Below, piece by piece: positions 16,397 to 24,493 of a stretch of DNA of 64,000 bases (within the stretch, counting starts at the first letter, position 1; the number at the start of each line of letters is the position of its first letter). The position numbers were made by a program, and so were the translations under genes. The stretch is from Roseovarius sp. THAF27 (GTDB lineage: Bacteria > Pseudomonadota > Alphaproteobacteria > Rhodobacterales > Rhodobacteraceae): NCBI RefSeq assembly GCF_009363655.1, contig NZ_CP045393.1:620001-684000 (forward strand), written 5' to 3'. The notes beneath the pieces are model-generated. The model worked only from the letters and a program-made list of their open reading frames with translations. It was not told the origin of the DNA and did no database searches.

Positions 16397-17785
16397 ATGA
16401 CGGTGACGGATTTCCTGCGGCCATTGCGGACGCGTCTCGTGGCCGCGATTGTCGGCCTGACAGTGGCGCTGGCCTTGCCGGCGGGCATGGCGGGGGCGCA
16501 AAGCTCGTCTTCGGTCACGGTGAACGGGGTGCAGATCACCATCACGGGGGGCGGGTCGCAGAGTATCTCGACCACGTCGACCGGGGCCGAGATCGTGATC
16601 GACGGCCGCGAGATCGTGATCGACGGCACCACGATCTCGCTGGATGGATCGTCGATCGACAGCGGTGCCTTCGACGAGGTGGAGATCGTCGTCGAGGGCA
16701 ACACCATGCGCATCCTTGTCGATGGCAAGGAGGTCATCACCAGCACCCGGTCCGGCGCGCCATCGGGTGACGGCGACGACGCGTTGAGCGAGGCGGCGAA
16801 GCTGAACAACCTCGGCGTGGCCTATTACCGGGGCGACGGGGTCGAGCAGAGTTTCGAGAAGGCGATCGAGTATTACGAACGGGCCATGGCGCTGGGCAGC
16901 ACGATCGCCGCCGACAACCTGGCCAACATGTTCTGGTACGGGGTCGAGGGCATCCCCGAGGACGAGCCGCGCGCGGTCGGCTATGCCAAGGTGGCGTTCG
17001 AGGACGACCATTCCAACTCGGTCTACATCATGGGGATGGCCTATCTCCAGGCGATCACGGTCGAGAAGGACGTGGAGCTGGCTTTGGAGCTTCTGAACCA
17101 TGCGGGAGACGCGGAGCGCACCGATGCGCTGAACCAGCTGGGCGTGGAATATGCCCGCGGCGAGAACGTGCCCCAGGACGATTCGGAGGCGGCCGCGTAT
17201 TACCGGCGCGCGGCGGACCTGGGCAACCACGTGTCGCAGTCGAACTATGCCTGGTTCCGCTGGCAGGGCCGCGGCGGCGAGAAGGATGCGGCCGAGGCGC
17301 TGCGCTATGCGCTGATGTCGGCCGAGCAGGGCAATACCAGCGCGACCTACCTGGCCGGGGTGATCCACTATCACGGCGGCGAGGGCGTGGAGGTCGACAT
17401 GGCCGAGGCCGCGCGCATGTTCGAGGCCGCCGCGCAGGAGGGTCACACGACCGCGGCCTTCAACCTGGGCATCATGTATCGCGACGGGGACGGGGTGGAG
17501 CAGAACCTCGACCGGGCGATCGAGTGGATGGAGGTGGCGCTCGAGCGCGGTCACGAGGAGGCTGCGGACGAGCTGGAGCGGCTGAAGGCGAGCCGGGGCG
17601 CGGCGCACCCCCCGCAGGAGGCGATCTGGTGGTTCGCGGAGGGCCAGCAGCAGGTCGGGCCGATGACGCTGAACGACCTTCGCGCCGAGATGGCGGCGGG
17701 ACGGGTCGGGGATCGGACGCTGGTGTGGCGCAAGGGAATGGCCGACTGGGCCATGGCGGGCAGCATCGGGGAACTGGCGCAGTAG
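16397..17785 (+). CDS. Exported Sel1-repeat protein with C-terminal GYF_2 domain
   Basis: 462 aa. Signal peptide (RLVAAIVGLTVALALPAGMAGA, cleavage before QSS), then an odd strand-repeat segment at about 30-115 with repeated EIVIDG, TISLDG and MRILVDG units. Sel1-like repeats (about 130-410) follow, for example NNLGVAYYRGDGVEQSFEKAIEYYERA and FNLGIMYRDGDGVEQNLDRAIEWMEVA. A terminal GYF_2 module ends it: WWFAEGQQQVGPMTLNDL, then GRVGDRTLVWRKGMADWAMA. Start at 16397 (GGGG upstream). Both repeat types are protein-interaction scaffolds; with the two preceding GYF_2 proteins this suggests one periplasmic assembly. Confidence 0.85.
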   Translation: MTVTDFLRPLRTRLVAAIVGLTVALALPAGMAGAQSSSSVTVNGVQITITGGGSQSISTTSTGAEIVIDGREIVIDGTTISLDGSSIDSGAFDEVEIVVEGNTMRILVDGKEVITSTRSGAPSGDGDDALSEAAKLNNLGVAYYRGDGVEQSFEKAIEYYERAMALGSTIAADNLANMFWYGVEGIPEDEPRAVGYAKVAFEDDHSNSVYIMGMAYLQAITVEKDVELALELLNHAGDAERTDALNQLGVEYARGENVPQDDSEAAAYYRRAADLGNHVSQSNYAWFRWQGRGGEKDAAEALRYALMSAEQGNTSATYLAGVIHYHGGEGVEVDMAEAARMFEAAAQEGHTTAAFNLGIMYRDGDGVEQNLDRAIEWMEVALERGHEEAADELERLKASRGAAHPPQEAIWWFAEGQQQVGPMTLNDLRAEMAAGRVGDRTLVWRKGMADWAMAGSIGELAQ

Positions 17786-17798
17786 CGCGCGCCGCGTT

Positions 17799-17835
17799 AT
17801 GACGGGGCGAATACTTGGGAAAGGAGCCCCGTCAT
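17799..17835 (+). promoter_or_regulatory. Hairpin enclosing the ribosome binding site of ridA
   Basis: A perfect 10-bp inverted repeat, ATGACGGGGC and GCCCCGTCAT, whose 17-nt loop contains GGGAAAGGA and whose right arm runs into the AUG at 17834. Folding would sequester both the Shine-Dalgarno and the start codon, so it may control translation. Confidence 0.5.
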
Positions 17836-18199
17836 GACAGATATCGTCCGCCACCATACCGCCGCCCGCATGAGCCAGATCGTGATCCATGGCGAGACGA
17901 TCTACCTGGCCGGGCAGGTGGGCAACCGCGGCGACAGCGTGGCGGATCAGACCCGCACCTGCCTTGAAAAGGTCGAGGCGCTGCTGGGCGAGGCGGGCTC
18001 GGACGCGACGCGGATCCTGCAATGCACGATCTGGCTGGCCGACATGGCCGATTTCGCCGAGATGAACGACGTGTGGGACAGTTGGGTGCCCGAGGGCCAC
18101 GCGCCCGCCCGGGCGTGCGGCGAGGCCAAACTGGCGCATCCCGAACTGAAGGTCGAATTGCTGGTGACGGCGGCGGTGGACGCGAAGGACGGCAAGTGA
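17834..18199 (+). CDS. RidA family protein (Rid/YjgF/UK114)
   Basis: 121 aa, close to the family length. RidA proteins hydrolyse reactive enamine/imine intermediates released by PLP enzymes. Family blocks: IYLAGQVGNRGDSVADQTRTCLEKVEALL and the end ACGEAKLAHPELKVELLVTAAV. The arginine normally at the active site (in xxRxxxxVx-L segments such as RACGEAKL) is represented by Arg in PARACGEAKL, so activity is plausible. The variant without the RidA-I C-terminal E may belong to a Rid subfamily other than RidA-I. Start set by AAAGGAG, which sits in a hairpin loop. Monocistronic. Confidence 0.85.
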   Translation: MTDIVRHHTAARMSQIVIHGETIYLAGQVGNRGDSVADQTRTCLEKVEALLGEAGSDATRILQCTIWLADMADFAEMNDVWDSWVPEGHAPARACGEAKLAHPELKVELLVTAAVDAKDGK

Positions 18200-18288
18200 C
18201 CGGCATGCCCGGCCGGGCTTTGCGGAGCTGACCGGGGCGCCGGGTCGCGGCCCTTCCCGGACCTGATCCGGGATCTCGCGGCGGAGAG

Positions 18289-18417
18289 ATCCTCGGGTCG
18301 GGCCCGAGGATGACTTATGGGTGGGGCAAGGCCGGTTCGATCGGGGGGCAGCCCCCAAACACAGGTTTAATTGGGGGCCAGCCCCCAAACCCCCGGGATA
18401 TTTTCGGCCAGAGGAAA
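18289..18417. repeat. Cluster of intergenic repeats upstream of aroA
   Basis: A hairpin ATCCTCGGG / CCCGAGGAT at 18289-18311, then two copies of a GGGGGcCAGCCCCCAAAC element at about 18343-18360 and 18371-18390. The last runs into a CCCCCGGGATATTTTCGGCCAGA-type sequence of a kind I recall as common upstream of roseobacter genes. The 283-bp gap 18200-18482 holds no gene. Some of this may carry aroA promoter or leader signals. Confidence 0.6.
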
Positions 18418-18482
18418 GGCGTGATGGACGCTGCCCGGGGGCTGCGCTATCAGCGGGGCGAACTTTTAAGGAAGGAAGTCCG

Positions 18483-19829
18483 ATGTCCGGTCATGGCGCG
18501 CCCGTCCCGATGCAATCCAGCCTGTCGTCTGGCCTGAAAGGCGAGGCGCATGTGCCCGGCGACAAGTCGATCTCGCATCGCAGCCTCATCCTTGGGGCGC
18601 TCAGCGTAGGTGAGACGGTGGTGACCGGCCTGCTGGAGGGCGAGGACGTGCTGGACACGGCCAAGGCGATGCGGGCCATGGGGGCGGAGGTCGCGCGAGA
18701 CGCGGACGGCACCTGGCACGTGCATGGCGTGGGCGTGGGCGGATTCGCCGAGCCGGACCAGGTGATCGACTGCGGCAATTCGGGCACCGGCGTGCGGCTG
18801 ATCATGGGGGCGATGGCGACGTCGCCCATCACGGCGACCTTCACCGGGGATGCCAGCCTGAACGGGCGTCCCATGGCGCGGGTGACCGACCCGCTGGCGC
18901 TGTTCGGGGCGAGGGCCGTGGGGCGCGAGGGCGGGCGGCTGCCGATGACCATAGTGGGCGCGCGGGAGCCGGTGCCGGTGCGCTACGAGGTGCCGGTGCC
19001 GTCGGCACAGGTGAAATCGGCCGTGCTGCTGGCGGGGTTGAACGCCCCGGGGCAGACCGTGGTGATCGAGCGCGAGGCAACGCGCGACCACACCGAGCGG
19101 ATGCTGGCCGGGTTCGGTGCCGAGATTTCGACCGAGGTCACGGACGAGGGCCGGGTGATCACACTGGCCGGGCAGCCGGAGCTGCGGCCGCAGACCATCT
19201 TGGTGCCGCGCGACCCGTCGAGCGCGGCCTTTCCCGTCTGCGCGGCGCTGATCACCGAAGGCTCGGACGTGGTGGTGCCCAATATCGGGTTGAACCCGAC
19301 GCGCGCGGGTCTGTTCACCACGCTGCGCGAGATGGGCGCGGACCTGACCTATGAGAACGAGCGCGAGGAAGGCGGCGAGCCGGTGGCGGACCTGCGGGTG
19401 CGATACTCGCCCGACATGAAAGGTATCGAGGTTCCGCCCGAACGTGCGGCGAGCATGATCGACGAATACCCCGTGCTTTCGGTAGTGGCGGCCTGTGCTG
19501 CGGGGCGCACGGTGATGCGCGGGGTCAAGGAATTGCGCGTCAAGGAAAGCGACCGGATCGACGCGATGGCAACGGGGCTGCGCGCCTGTGGCGTGACGGT
19601 CGAGGAGGGTGAGGATTGGTGGATCGTCGAGGGCAGGGGCGCGGGCGGCGTGCCGGGCGGGGCGACCTGTGCCAGCCATCTGGATCACCGCATCGCCATG
19701 TCGTTCCTCGTGCTGGGGCTGGCGAGCAAGGCGCCCGTGACGGTGGATGACGGCGGGCCGATCGCCACCTCCTTTCCGGTGTTCGAGGCGCTGATGACCG
19801 GGCTGGGCGCCGAGATCCGTCGCGTTTGA
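18483..19829 (+). CDS. aroA: 3-phosphoshikimate 1-carboxyvinyltransferase (EPSP synthase, class II type)
   Basis: 448-aa cytoplasmic shikimate-pathway enzyme joining PEP to shikimate-3-phosphate. The N-terminus reads [20 protein letters not shown]; the four class II (CP4-like) motifs are present: [23 protein letters not shown] and LNPTRAG. Late signatures [11 protein letters not shown] and [15 protein letters not shown] are intact. In the PEP-site loop it has CGNSGTG, a Gly where the glyphosate-tolerant CP4 enzyme has Ala (GNAATG, from memory). The ATG at 18483 has AAGGAAG upstream. It appears monocistronic, ending in two palindromes; cmk and rpsA lie about 3.5 kb downstream. Confidence 0.96.
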   Translation: MSGHGAPVPMQSSLSSGLKGEAHVPGDKSISHRSLILGALSVGETVVTGLLEGEDVLDTAKAMRAMGAEVARDADGTWHVHGVGVGGFAEPDQVIDCGNSGTGVRLIMGAMATSPITATFTGDASLNGRPMARVTDPLALFGARAVGREGGRLPMTIVGAREPVPVRYEVPVPSAQVKSAVLLAGLNAPGQTVVIEREATRDHTERMLAGFGAEISTEVTDEGRVITLAGQPELRPQTILVPRDPSSAAFPVCAALITEGSDVVVPNIGLNPTRAGLFTTLREMGADLTYENEREEGGEPVADLRVRYSPDMKGIEVPPERAASMIDEYPVLSVVAACAAGRTVMRGVKELRVKESDRIDAMATGLRACGVTVEEGEDWWIVEGRGAGGVPGGATCASHLDHRIAMSFLVLGLASKAPVTVDDGGPIATSFPVFEALMTGLGAEIRRV

Positions 19830-19842
19830 GTGCAGCGCCGGA

Positions 19843-19892
19843 GATTATTCGTGCGAATAATCCCGGGCGACGAAAATTCGTACGAATTTTCG
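19843..19892. repeat. Two palindromes with a TTCG-(T/G)(A/G)-CGAA core after aroA
   Basis: GATTATTCGTGCGAATAATC (9-bp arms) at 19843-19862 and a perfect 22-bp palindrome at 19871-19892 with arms CGAAAATTCGT / ACGAATTTTCG. A third member is at 29402-29423. All lie just after stop codons; they may terminate or stabilise transcripts, or bind a protein. Confidence 0.7.
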
Positions 19893-20005
19893 GGGACGGG
19901 TCGATGACGCGGGTTTGACAGATAATGCCGGTGGCGGGCTTTCGGTCGGGCCGGAAACCGCTATGGTGCCCGCCAGACGAATGCTTGAGCCAAGGACGAT
20001 GTAAG

Positions 20006-22048
20006 ATGAGCGAGTCCGATCCACTGGTGGTTTTCACGCCCTCGGGCAAGCGCGGGCGGTTTCCGAAAGGCACGCCGGTGCTGACCGCGGCGCGGCAGTT
20101 GGGGGTCGACCTCGATTCGGTCTGCGGCGGGCGGGGGATCTGTTCCAAGTGCCAGATCACGCCGGGCTATGGCGAGTTTTCCAAGCATGGCGTCACGGTG
20201 CGCGAAGGCGCGCTGTCGGACTGGAACGCGGTCGAGGAGCGCTATGACCAGAAGCGCGGGCTGAAGGCCGGGCGGCGGCTGGGCTGCCAGGCGCAGGTGA
20301 TGGGCGACATCGTGATCGACGTGCCACCCGAGAGCCAAGTGCACAAGCAGGTGGTGCGCAAGGCGGCCTCGGCCAGGGTGATCCAGATGGACCCGGCGAC
20401 GCGGCTCTACTTCGTCGAGGTGGACGAGCCGGACATGCACGAGCCCACGGGCGATCTGGAGCGGCTGGAGCGGGCGCTGCGCGAGCAGTGGGAAATCGAG
20501 GAGATCACCGCCGACCTGACGCTGCTGTCGAAGTTGCAGCCGGTGTTGCGCAAGGGCAAGTTCCGGGTGACGGTGGCGCTGCACAAATCGCACCTGGACC
20601 CGGTGCCGCGGGTGATCGAGGTCTGGCCGGGGCTGCATGAGGCGGGCCTGTACGGGCTGGCGATCGATCTTGGGTCCACCACGGTGGCGGCGCATCTGAC
20701 CGATCTGGAGAGCGGCGAGGTGAAGGCGTCGTCGGGGATCATGAACCCGCAGATCCGGTTCGGCGAGGACCTGATGAGCCGGGTGAGCTATGCGATGATG
20801 AACCCCGGCGGGGACCAGGAAATGACCCGCGCGGTGCGCGAGGCGATCAACACGCTGGCCGAAGAGATTGCGAAAGAGGCGGAGATCGACCCGATCCTGA
20901 TCGTGGAAACGGTGTTCGTGTGCAACCCGGTGATGCATCACCTGTTGCTGGGGATCGACCCGGTGGAGCTGGGGCAGGCGCCGTTCGCGCTGGCCACGTC
21001 GGACAGCATGGCACTGGAAGCGCGGGAGCTGGAGCTGAGCGCGATCAACACCCGGGCCCGGGTTTATGTGTTGCCCTGCATCGCGGGGCATGTGGGCGCG
21101 GATTGTGCCGCCGTTGCCCTGAGCGAGGAGCCGGGGAAGTCCGAGGACCTTGCGTTGATCGTGGACGTGGGCACCAATGCCGAGATCCTTTTGGGGGACA
21201 AGAGCCGGGTGCTGGCCTGTTCCTCGCCCACGGGACCGGCCTTCGAAGGCGCGCAGATTTCCAGCGGGCAGCGGGCCGCGCCCGGCGCGATCGAGGCCAT
21301 ACGGATCGACCCCGAGACGAAAGAGCCGCGCTTTCGCGTAATCGGATCGGACAAGTGGTCCGACGAAGAGGGCTTTGCCGAGGAGGTGGGGCCGGGCGGT
21401 ATTACCGGCATCTGCGGCTCGGGCATCATCGAGGCGGTGGCGGAATTGCGCATGGCGGGGCTGATGGATGAAAGCGGGCTGATCGGCTCGGCCGAGGCGA
21501 CCGGGACGGCGCGGATGGTGCCGGAAGGGCGGACGCATTCCTACCTGGTGCATGACGCGACCGCCGAGGGCGGGCCGCGCATCACCGTGACGCAGGGCGA
21601 TATTCGGGCGATCCAGCTGGCGAAATCCGCGCTTTACGCGGGCGCGCGGCTGTTGATGGACCAGCGCGGCGTGGACAAGGTGGACCGCGTGGTGCTGGCC
21701 GGGGCGTTCGGCGCGCATATCAGTGCCAAGCACGCGATGGTGTTGGGGATGATTCCGGACGTGCCGCTGGAGAAGGTCACGAGCGCGGGCAACGCGGCAG
21801 GCACGGGCGCGCGCATCGCGCTGTGCAACGTGGGCGCGCGGCGCGAGATCGAGCGGGTGGTGCGCGAGATCACCAAGGTCGAGACCGCGATCGAACCCAA
21901 GTTCCAAGAGCATTTCGTGGCCGCCAACGCCATCCCTCACAAGACCGACCCGTTTCCGGAACTGGCCAAGGTGGCGCCGCTGCCGAACCCGTCCTTTAAC
22001 ACCGGGGGCGACCAGGAGGGTGGCCGCCGCAGGCGGCGGCGGGGCTGA
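20006..22048 (+). CDS. Ferredoxin-ASKHA protein, DUF4445 (corrinoid-protein reactivator type)
   Basis: 680 aa. The N-terminal 90 residues are a plant-type [2Fe-2S] ferredoxin domain with cysteines in SVCGGRGICSKCQ and a fourth in RRLGCQAQ. A linker region follows, then an ASKHA ATPase-like region from about residue 215: GLAIDLGSTTVAAHLTDL (phosphate loop), LIVDVGTNAEILLG, GICGSGIIEAVAELRMAG and VVLAGAFGAHI. Relatives (RACo, RamA) use ATP and an electron to reactivate oxidised Co(II) corrinoid proteins, often of B12-dependent methyltransferases. No corrinoid protein or methyltransferase gene is adjacent. Starts at 20006, a few bases after GATGTAAG; the Shine-Dalgarno is weak. Confidence 0.9.
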   Translation: MSESDPLVVFTPSGKRGRFPKGTPVLTAARQLGVDLDSVCGGRGICSKCQITPGYGEFSKHGVTVREGALSDWNAVEERYDQKRGLKAGRRLGCQAQVMGDIVIDVPPESQVHKQVVRKAASARVIQMDPATRLYFVEVDEPDMHEPTGDLERLERALREQWEIEEITADLTLLSKLQPVLRKGKFRVTVALHKSHLDPVPRVIEVWPGLHEAGLYGLAIDLGSTTVAAHLTDLESGEVKASSGIMNPQIRFGEDLMSRVSYAMMNPGGDQEMTRAVREAINTLAEEIAKEAEIDPILIVETVFVCNPVMHHLLLGIDPVELGQAPFALATSDSMALEARELELSAINTRARVYVLPCIAGHVGADCAAVALSEEPGKSEDLALIVDVGTNAEILLGDKSRVLACSSPTGPAFEGAQISSGQRAAPGAIEAIRIDPETKEPRFRVIGSDKWSDEEGFAEEVGPGGITGICGSGIIEAVAELRMAGLMDESGLIGSAEATGTARMVPEGRTHSYLVHDATAEGGPRITVTQGDIRAIQLAKSALYAGARLLMDQRGVDKVDRVVLAGAFGAHISAKHAMVLGMIPDVPLEKVTSAGNAAGTGARIALCNVGARREIERVVREITKVETAIEPKFQEHFVAANAIPHKTDPFPELAKVAPLPNPSFNTGGDQEGGRRRRRRG

Positions 22049-22165
22049 CCAAAGGCCGGAGAAAGCGATTGCGTGGCGCGGGGCGATTGCGCAGAATACA
22101 GGGCGCCCGGGCCTAGATCCGGGCGTTCCGAGCCTGCCCGAGCCCCGAGTGGCGCAACCGATTGA

Positions 22166-22741
22166 ATGCCTGCCATGACCCTTCGTTTCAAAGCGCTTTC
22201 CCTGTCCCTCGCCTCGGCGGCCGCCCTGCCGGCCCTTGCCTGTCCCGGGCCGGAGGATCTGAAGAAAGGCGTTGTCTTCGAGACCCAGGACGGCACGGTC
22301 GAGACGCATCGGCAGCTGGCCACCGACGTGATCGTGATCCAGACGGAGTTCGCTGACGGATCGGGGTCGATCCTGGAGACAAGGCACGGGCTTTACCTGG
22401 CAAGTTCGGTGCCCATCGAGGACGGTGTGGTACGGGTGGCAGAGAAGGAGATCTTCGCCAGCTATGACGAGCTCGACAAGTGGCAGGAGCCGAAGCCCGA
22501 TGCCGATTGGAGCAATGACAGCACCGGCGGGGGTACCGCAACGTCGGGCCCCATGCAGACGATCAAGCTGGGGCCGTGCGCCTATCCGGCGTTCGAGATC
22601 GACATGAGCTTCAACGACGACCCGAGCTATACCGAGCGCTATCACTACCTGCCGGAAATGGGTGTGGGCTTGCTGGTGTCGAGTTCCTCGAGCGGCGACG
22701 AGGAGGTCTACACCTATACCGATGTGCGCGTGGCGGATTAG
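22166..22741 (+). CDS. Exported hypothetical protein
   Basis: About 190 aa. Signal peptide around LRFKALSLSLASAAALPALA with cleavage before CPGPED. The mature part is acidic and strand-rich (VIVIQTEFADGSGSILETRHGLY; FEIDMSFNDDPSYTERYHYLPEMGVGLLVSSS), with two cysteines. Alternative ATG at 22175 gives a slightly shorter signal peptide. No family recognised. It lies between the DUF4445 gene and tRNA-Gly, all on the plus strand, but the 117-bp gap argues for separate transcription. Confidence 0.75.
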   Translation: MPAMTLRFKALSLSLASAAALPALACPGPEDLKKGVVFETQDGTVETHRQLATDVIVIQTEFADGSGSILETRHGLYLASSVPIEDGVVRVAEKEIFASYDELDKWQEPKPDADWSNDSTGGGTATSGPMQTIKLGPCAYPAFEIDMSFNDDPSYTERYHYLPEMGVGLLVSSSSSGDEEVYTYTDVRVAD

Positions 22742-22809
22742 GTCCCGGGGCGGGCCAGAATCTCTCTTGACCGGGCGGATGGCGAGGCATATCTGAGCCA
22801 GATGCGCAG

Positions 22810-22883
22810 GCGGGTATGATGTAATGGTAGCCTGTCAGCTTCCCAAGCTGAACGCGCGGGTTCGATTCCCGCTACCCGCTCCA
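22810..22883 (+). tRNA. tRNA-Gly (anticodon CCC)
   Basis: A 74-nt cloverleaf. The acceptor GCGGGTA pairs with TACCCGC. The anticodon stem TCAGC/GCTGA frames the loop TTCCCAA, giving anticodon CCC. The T arm CGGGTTCGATTCCCG is canonical. The discriminator T and the 3' CCA (22881-22883) are encoded. Confidence 0.96.
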
Positions 22884-22925
22884 ACGCGTTTCCGGTCACG
22901 ATTGAAACCAAGGAATGGTGGCCCG

Positions 22926-23186
22926 TCAGCGGGTGGCCGTGGTCGCGTTCGGTGCGGGATCGACGGCGGTGGCATGACCGCCATCTATCGTCAGGAACAT
23001 GCCGGCAGACATCAGGAACGCCGCCAGAAGCACGATCTCGGCAAAGGGCAGGCCGGACAGCAGGCCCTGGCCCCAGACCCGGCGCGCCTTGCGATGGGCG
23101 CGGCACTTGTGCGCGGGGGACCCGTGACGCGGGTCGGAAAGGGGCGACGAAGGATCGTCGTGACGGGAGTTGGCAGACTGGGTCAT
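22926..23186 (-). CDS. Small single-span membrane protein
   Basis: 86 aa. A basic, His-rich N-terminal part (RHDDPSSPLSDPRHGSPAHKCRAHRKARR) is followed by one hydrophobic helix (GLPFAEIVLLAAFLMSAGMFL) and a short tail. No convincing Shine-Dalgarno precedes the ATG at 23186, and the frame stays open upstream. The length is therefore uncertain, but the membrane helix and convergent position suggest a real gene. No family recognised. Confidence 0.55.
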   Translation of the reverse strand: MTQSANSRHDDPSSPLSDPRHGSPAHKCRAHRKARRVWGQGLLSGLPFAEIVLLAAFLMSAGMFLTIDGGHATAVDPAPNATTATR

Positions 23187-23349
23187 GGTAGATGCGGTTG
23201 TGCGTTTCAATGAAGACAGGAGTATGGAAAACCTGCCATCTTGTTGCCGATATAGGGTGATTTGCCCGATAAAGTCAGGCAATTTGCGGAAACACTGTGT
23301 TGCGGTGTGAACGCACCCCACGCAGCGGCGGGACGAGGCAGGAAGATAC

Positions 23350-23964
23350 ATGAGCTTTACGGTAGCGATTGACGGGCCGGCGGCGGCGGGCAAGGGCACG
23401 GTGGCGCGGGCGGTGGCCGCGCGCTTTGGCTTTGCGCATCTGGACACGGGGCTATTGTACCGCGCGACGGGGCGGCGGACGCTGGACGGCACCGAGCCGG
23501 TCGAGGCCGCGCGGGCGCTTTTGGCCGCGGACCTCGAGGCGGACGACCTGCGCACGGCGGAAGTCGCCCAGGCCGCCAGCCGGGTTGCCGCGGTGCCCGA
23601 GGTCCGTGCGGCGCTGGTAGAGTTCCAGCGGGCTTTCGCGGCGCGGTCGGGCGGTGCGGTTCTGGACGGGCGCGACATCGGGACGGTGATTTGTCCCGAT
23701 GCCGAGGTGAAGCTGTTCGTGACGGCGAGCGACGATGTGCGCGCCCAGCGGCGGCTGGACGAGCTGCTGTCCAAGGGGGCCGAGACGGATTACGACACCG
23801 TGCTGGCGGAGTTGCGCCAGCGCGACGAGCGCGACAGTGCGCGGGCCACTGCGCCGCTTTTGCCGGCGGCCGACGCGGTGTTGCTGGACACCACGACCCT
23901 GACCATCGAGGGCGCCGTGGAGGCCGCCTGCGCCGAGGTCGCGCGGGTGCGCGACGGAACGTGA
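23350..23964 (+). CDS. cmk: Cytidylate kinase
   Basis: 204-aa NMP kinase that phosphorylates CMP and dCMP. The P-loop is [30 protein letters not shown] is the CMP-binding region, and [29 protein letters not shown] and the [13 protein letters not shown] lid are intact. AGGAAG is positioned before the ATG. The stop overlaps the GTG start of the next small gene; rpsA lies a little further on. The order cmk-rpsA is widespread in bacteria. Confidence 0.97.
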   Translation: MSFTVAIDGPAAAGKGTVARAVAARFGFAHLDTGLLYRATGRRTLDGTEPVEAARALLAADLEADDLRTAEVAQAASRVAAVPEVRAALVEFQRAFAARSGGAVLDGRDIGTVICPDAEVKLFVTASDDVRAQRRLDELLSKGAETDYDTVLAELRQRDERDSARATAPLLPAADAVLLDTTTLTIEGAVEAACAEVARVRDGT

Positions 23965-24293
23965 CCGCGCGGATCACCTTTCACCGCGGGGGCGGGTGGA
24001 TGGACAGGTTCCGGGCCTACCGGCTGAGCGTGACGGGCGAGGAGGCCGGGCACATCAAGCGCAACAGCCAGTTGACGGTCGAGGTGGAGCCCACGCAGCA
24101 TATGCTGCGGGCCACGATCGATTGGTGCGGTAGCAACATACTTTACGTGGACCTGTCGGAGGGCGGCGAGCTGCATGTGGAGGTGTCGAACCCCCACGGG
24201 CCCTTCAAAGGGCAAGGCGTGATGCGTCGGGCGCCGGGCGAATATCTTCAGCTGCGGCTGCTGGAGGGGGCTTTCGGGCTCGAAACCCCTTGA
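23961..24293 (+). CDS. Small conserved-looking hypothetical protein
   Basis: 110 aa starting at a GTG that overlaps the cmk TGA (GTGA), which supports that start; an ATG at 24000 would give 97 aa. The N-terminal pattern [33 protein letters not shown] resembles small proteins whose openings read RRxxFxDxLRxYxVxVDGxEVGxI. The core is strand-rich ([18 protein letters not shown]), suggesting a beta-sandwich. Cytoplasmic by absence of a signal. Likely co-transcribed with cmk. Function unknown. Confidence 0.65.
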   Translation: MTARITFHRGGGWMDRFRAYRLSVTGEEAGHIKRNSQLTVEVEPTQHMLRATIDWCGSNILYVDLSEGGELHVEVSNPHGPFKGQGVMRRAPGEYLQLRLLEGAFGLETP

Positions 24294-24365
24294 TTGTCAT
24301 GGCCGAGCGGGCTATAGCGCCCCTCGTCGACAAGGCGGAACCGCCGCAGAGCATTGAGAGCGAGC

Positions 24366-24396
24366 AGGGTCGGGAATACCGGCCCTCTTTGTTTTG
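24366..24396 (+). promoter_or_regulatory. Terminator-like hairpin in the rpsA leader
   Basis: AGGGTCGG-GAATA-CCGGCCCT (8 bp with one G-U pair) followed by CTTTGTTTTG. It lies about 100 nt before the rpsA start in a 200-nt leader, where attenuation or S1 autoregulation could act. Confidence 0.4.
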
Positions 24397-24493
24397 CGTT
24401 CCTATGGTGGCCCGTCTGACCAACGAAACCTTGAAGACCGGCGGAGACAACCGCGCGGCCGGACACAACGAAACGTTAGGATTGAAACGCCAC

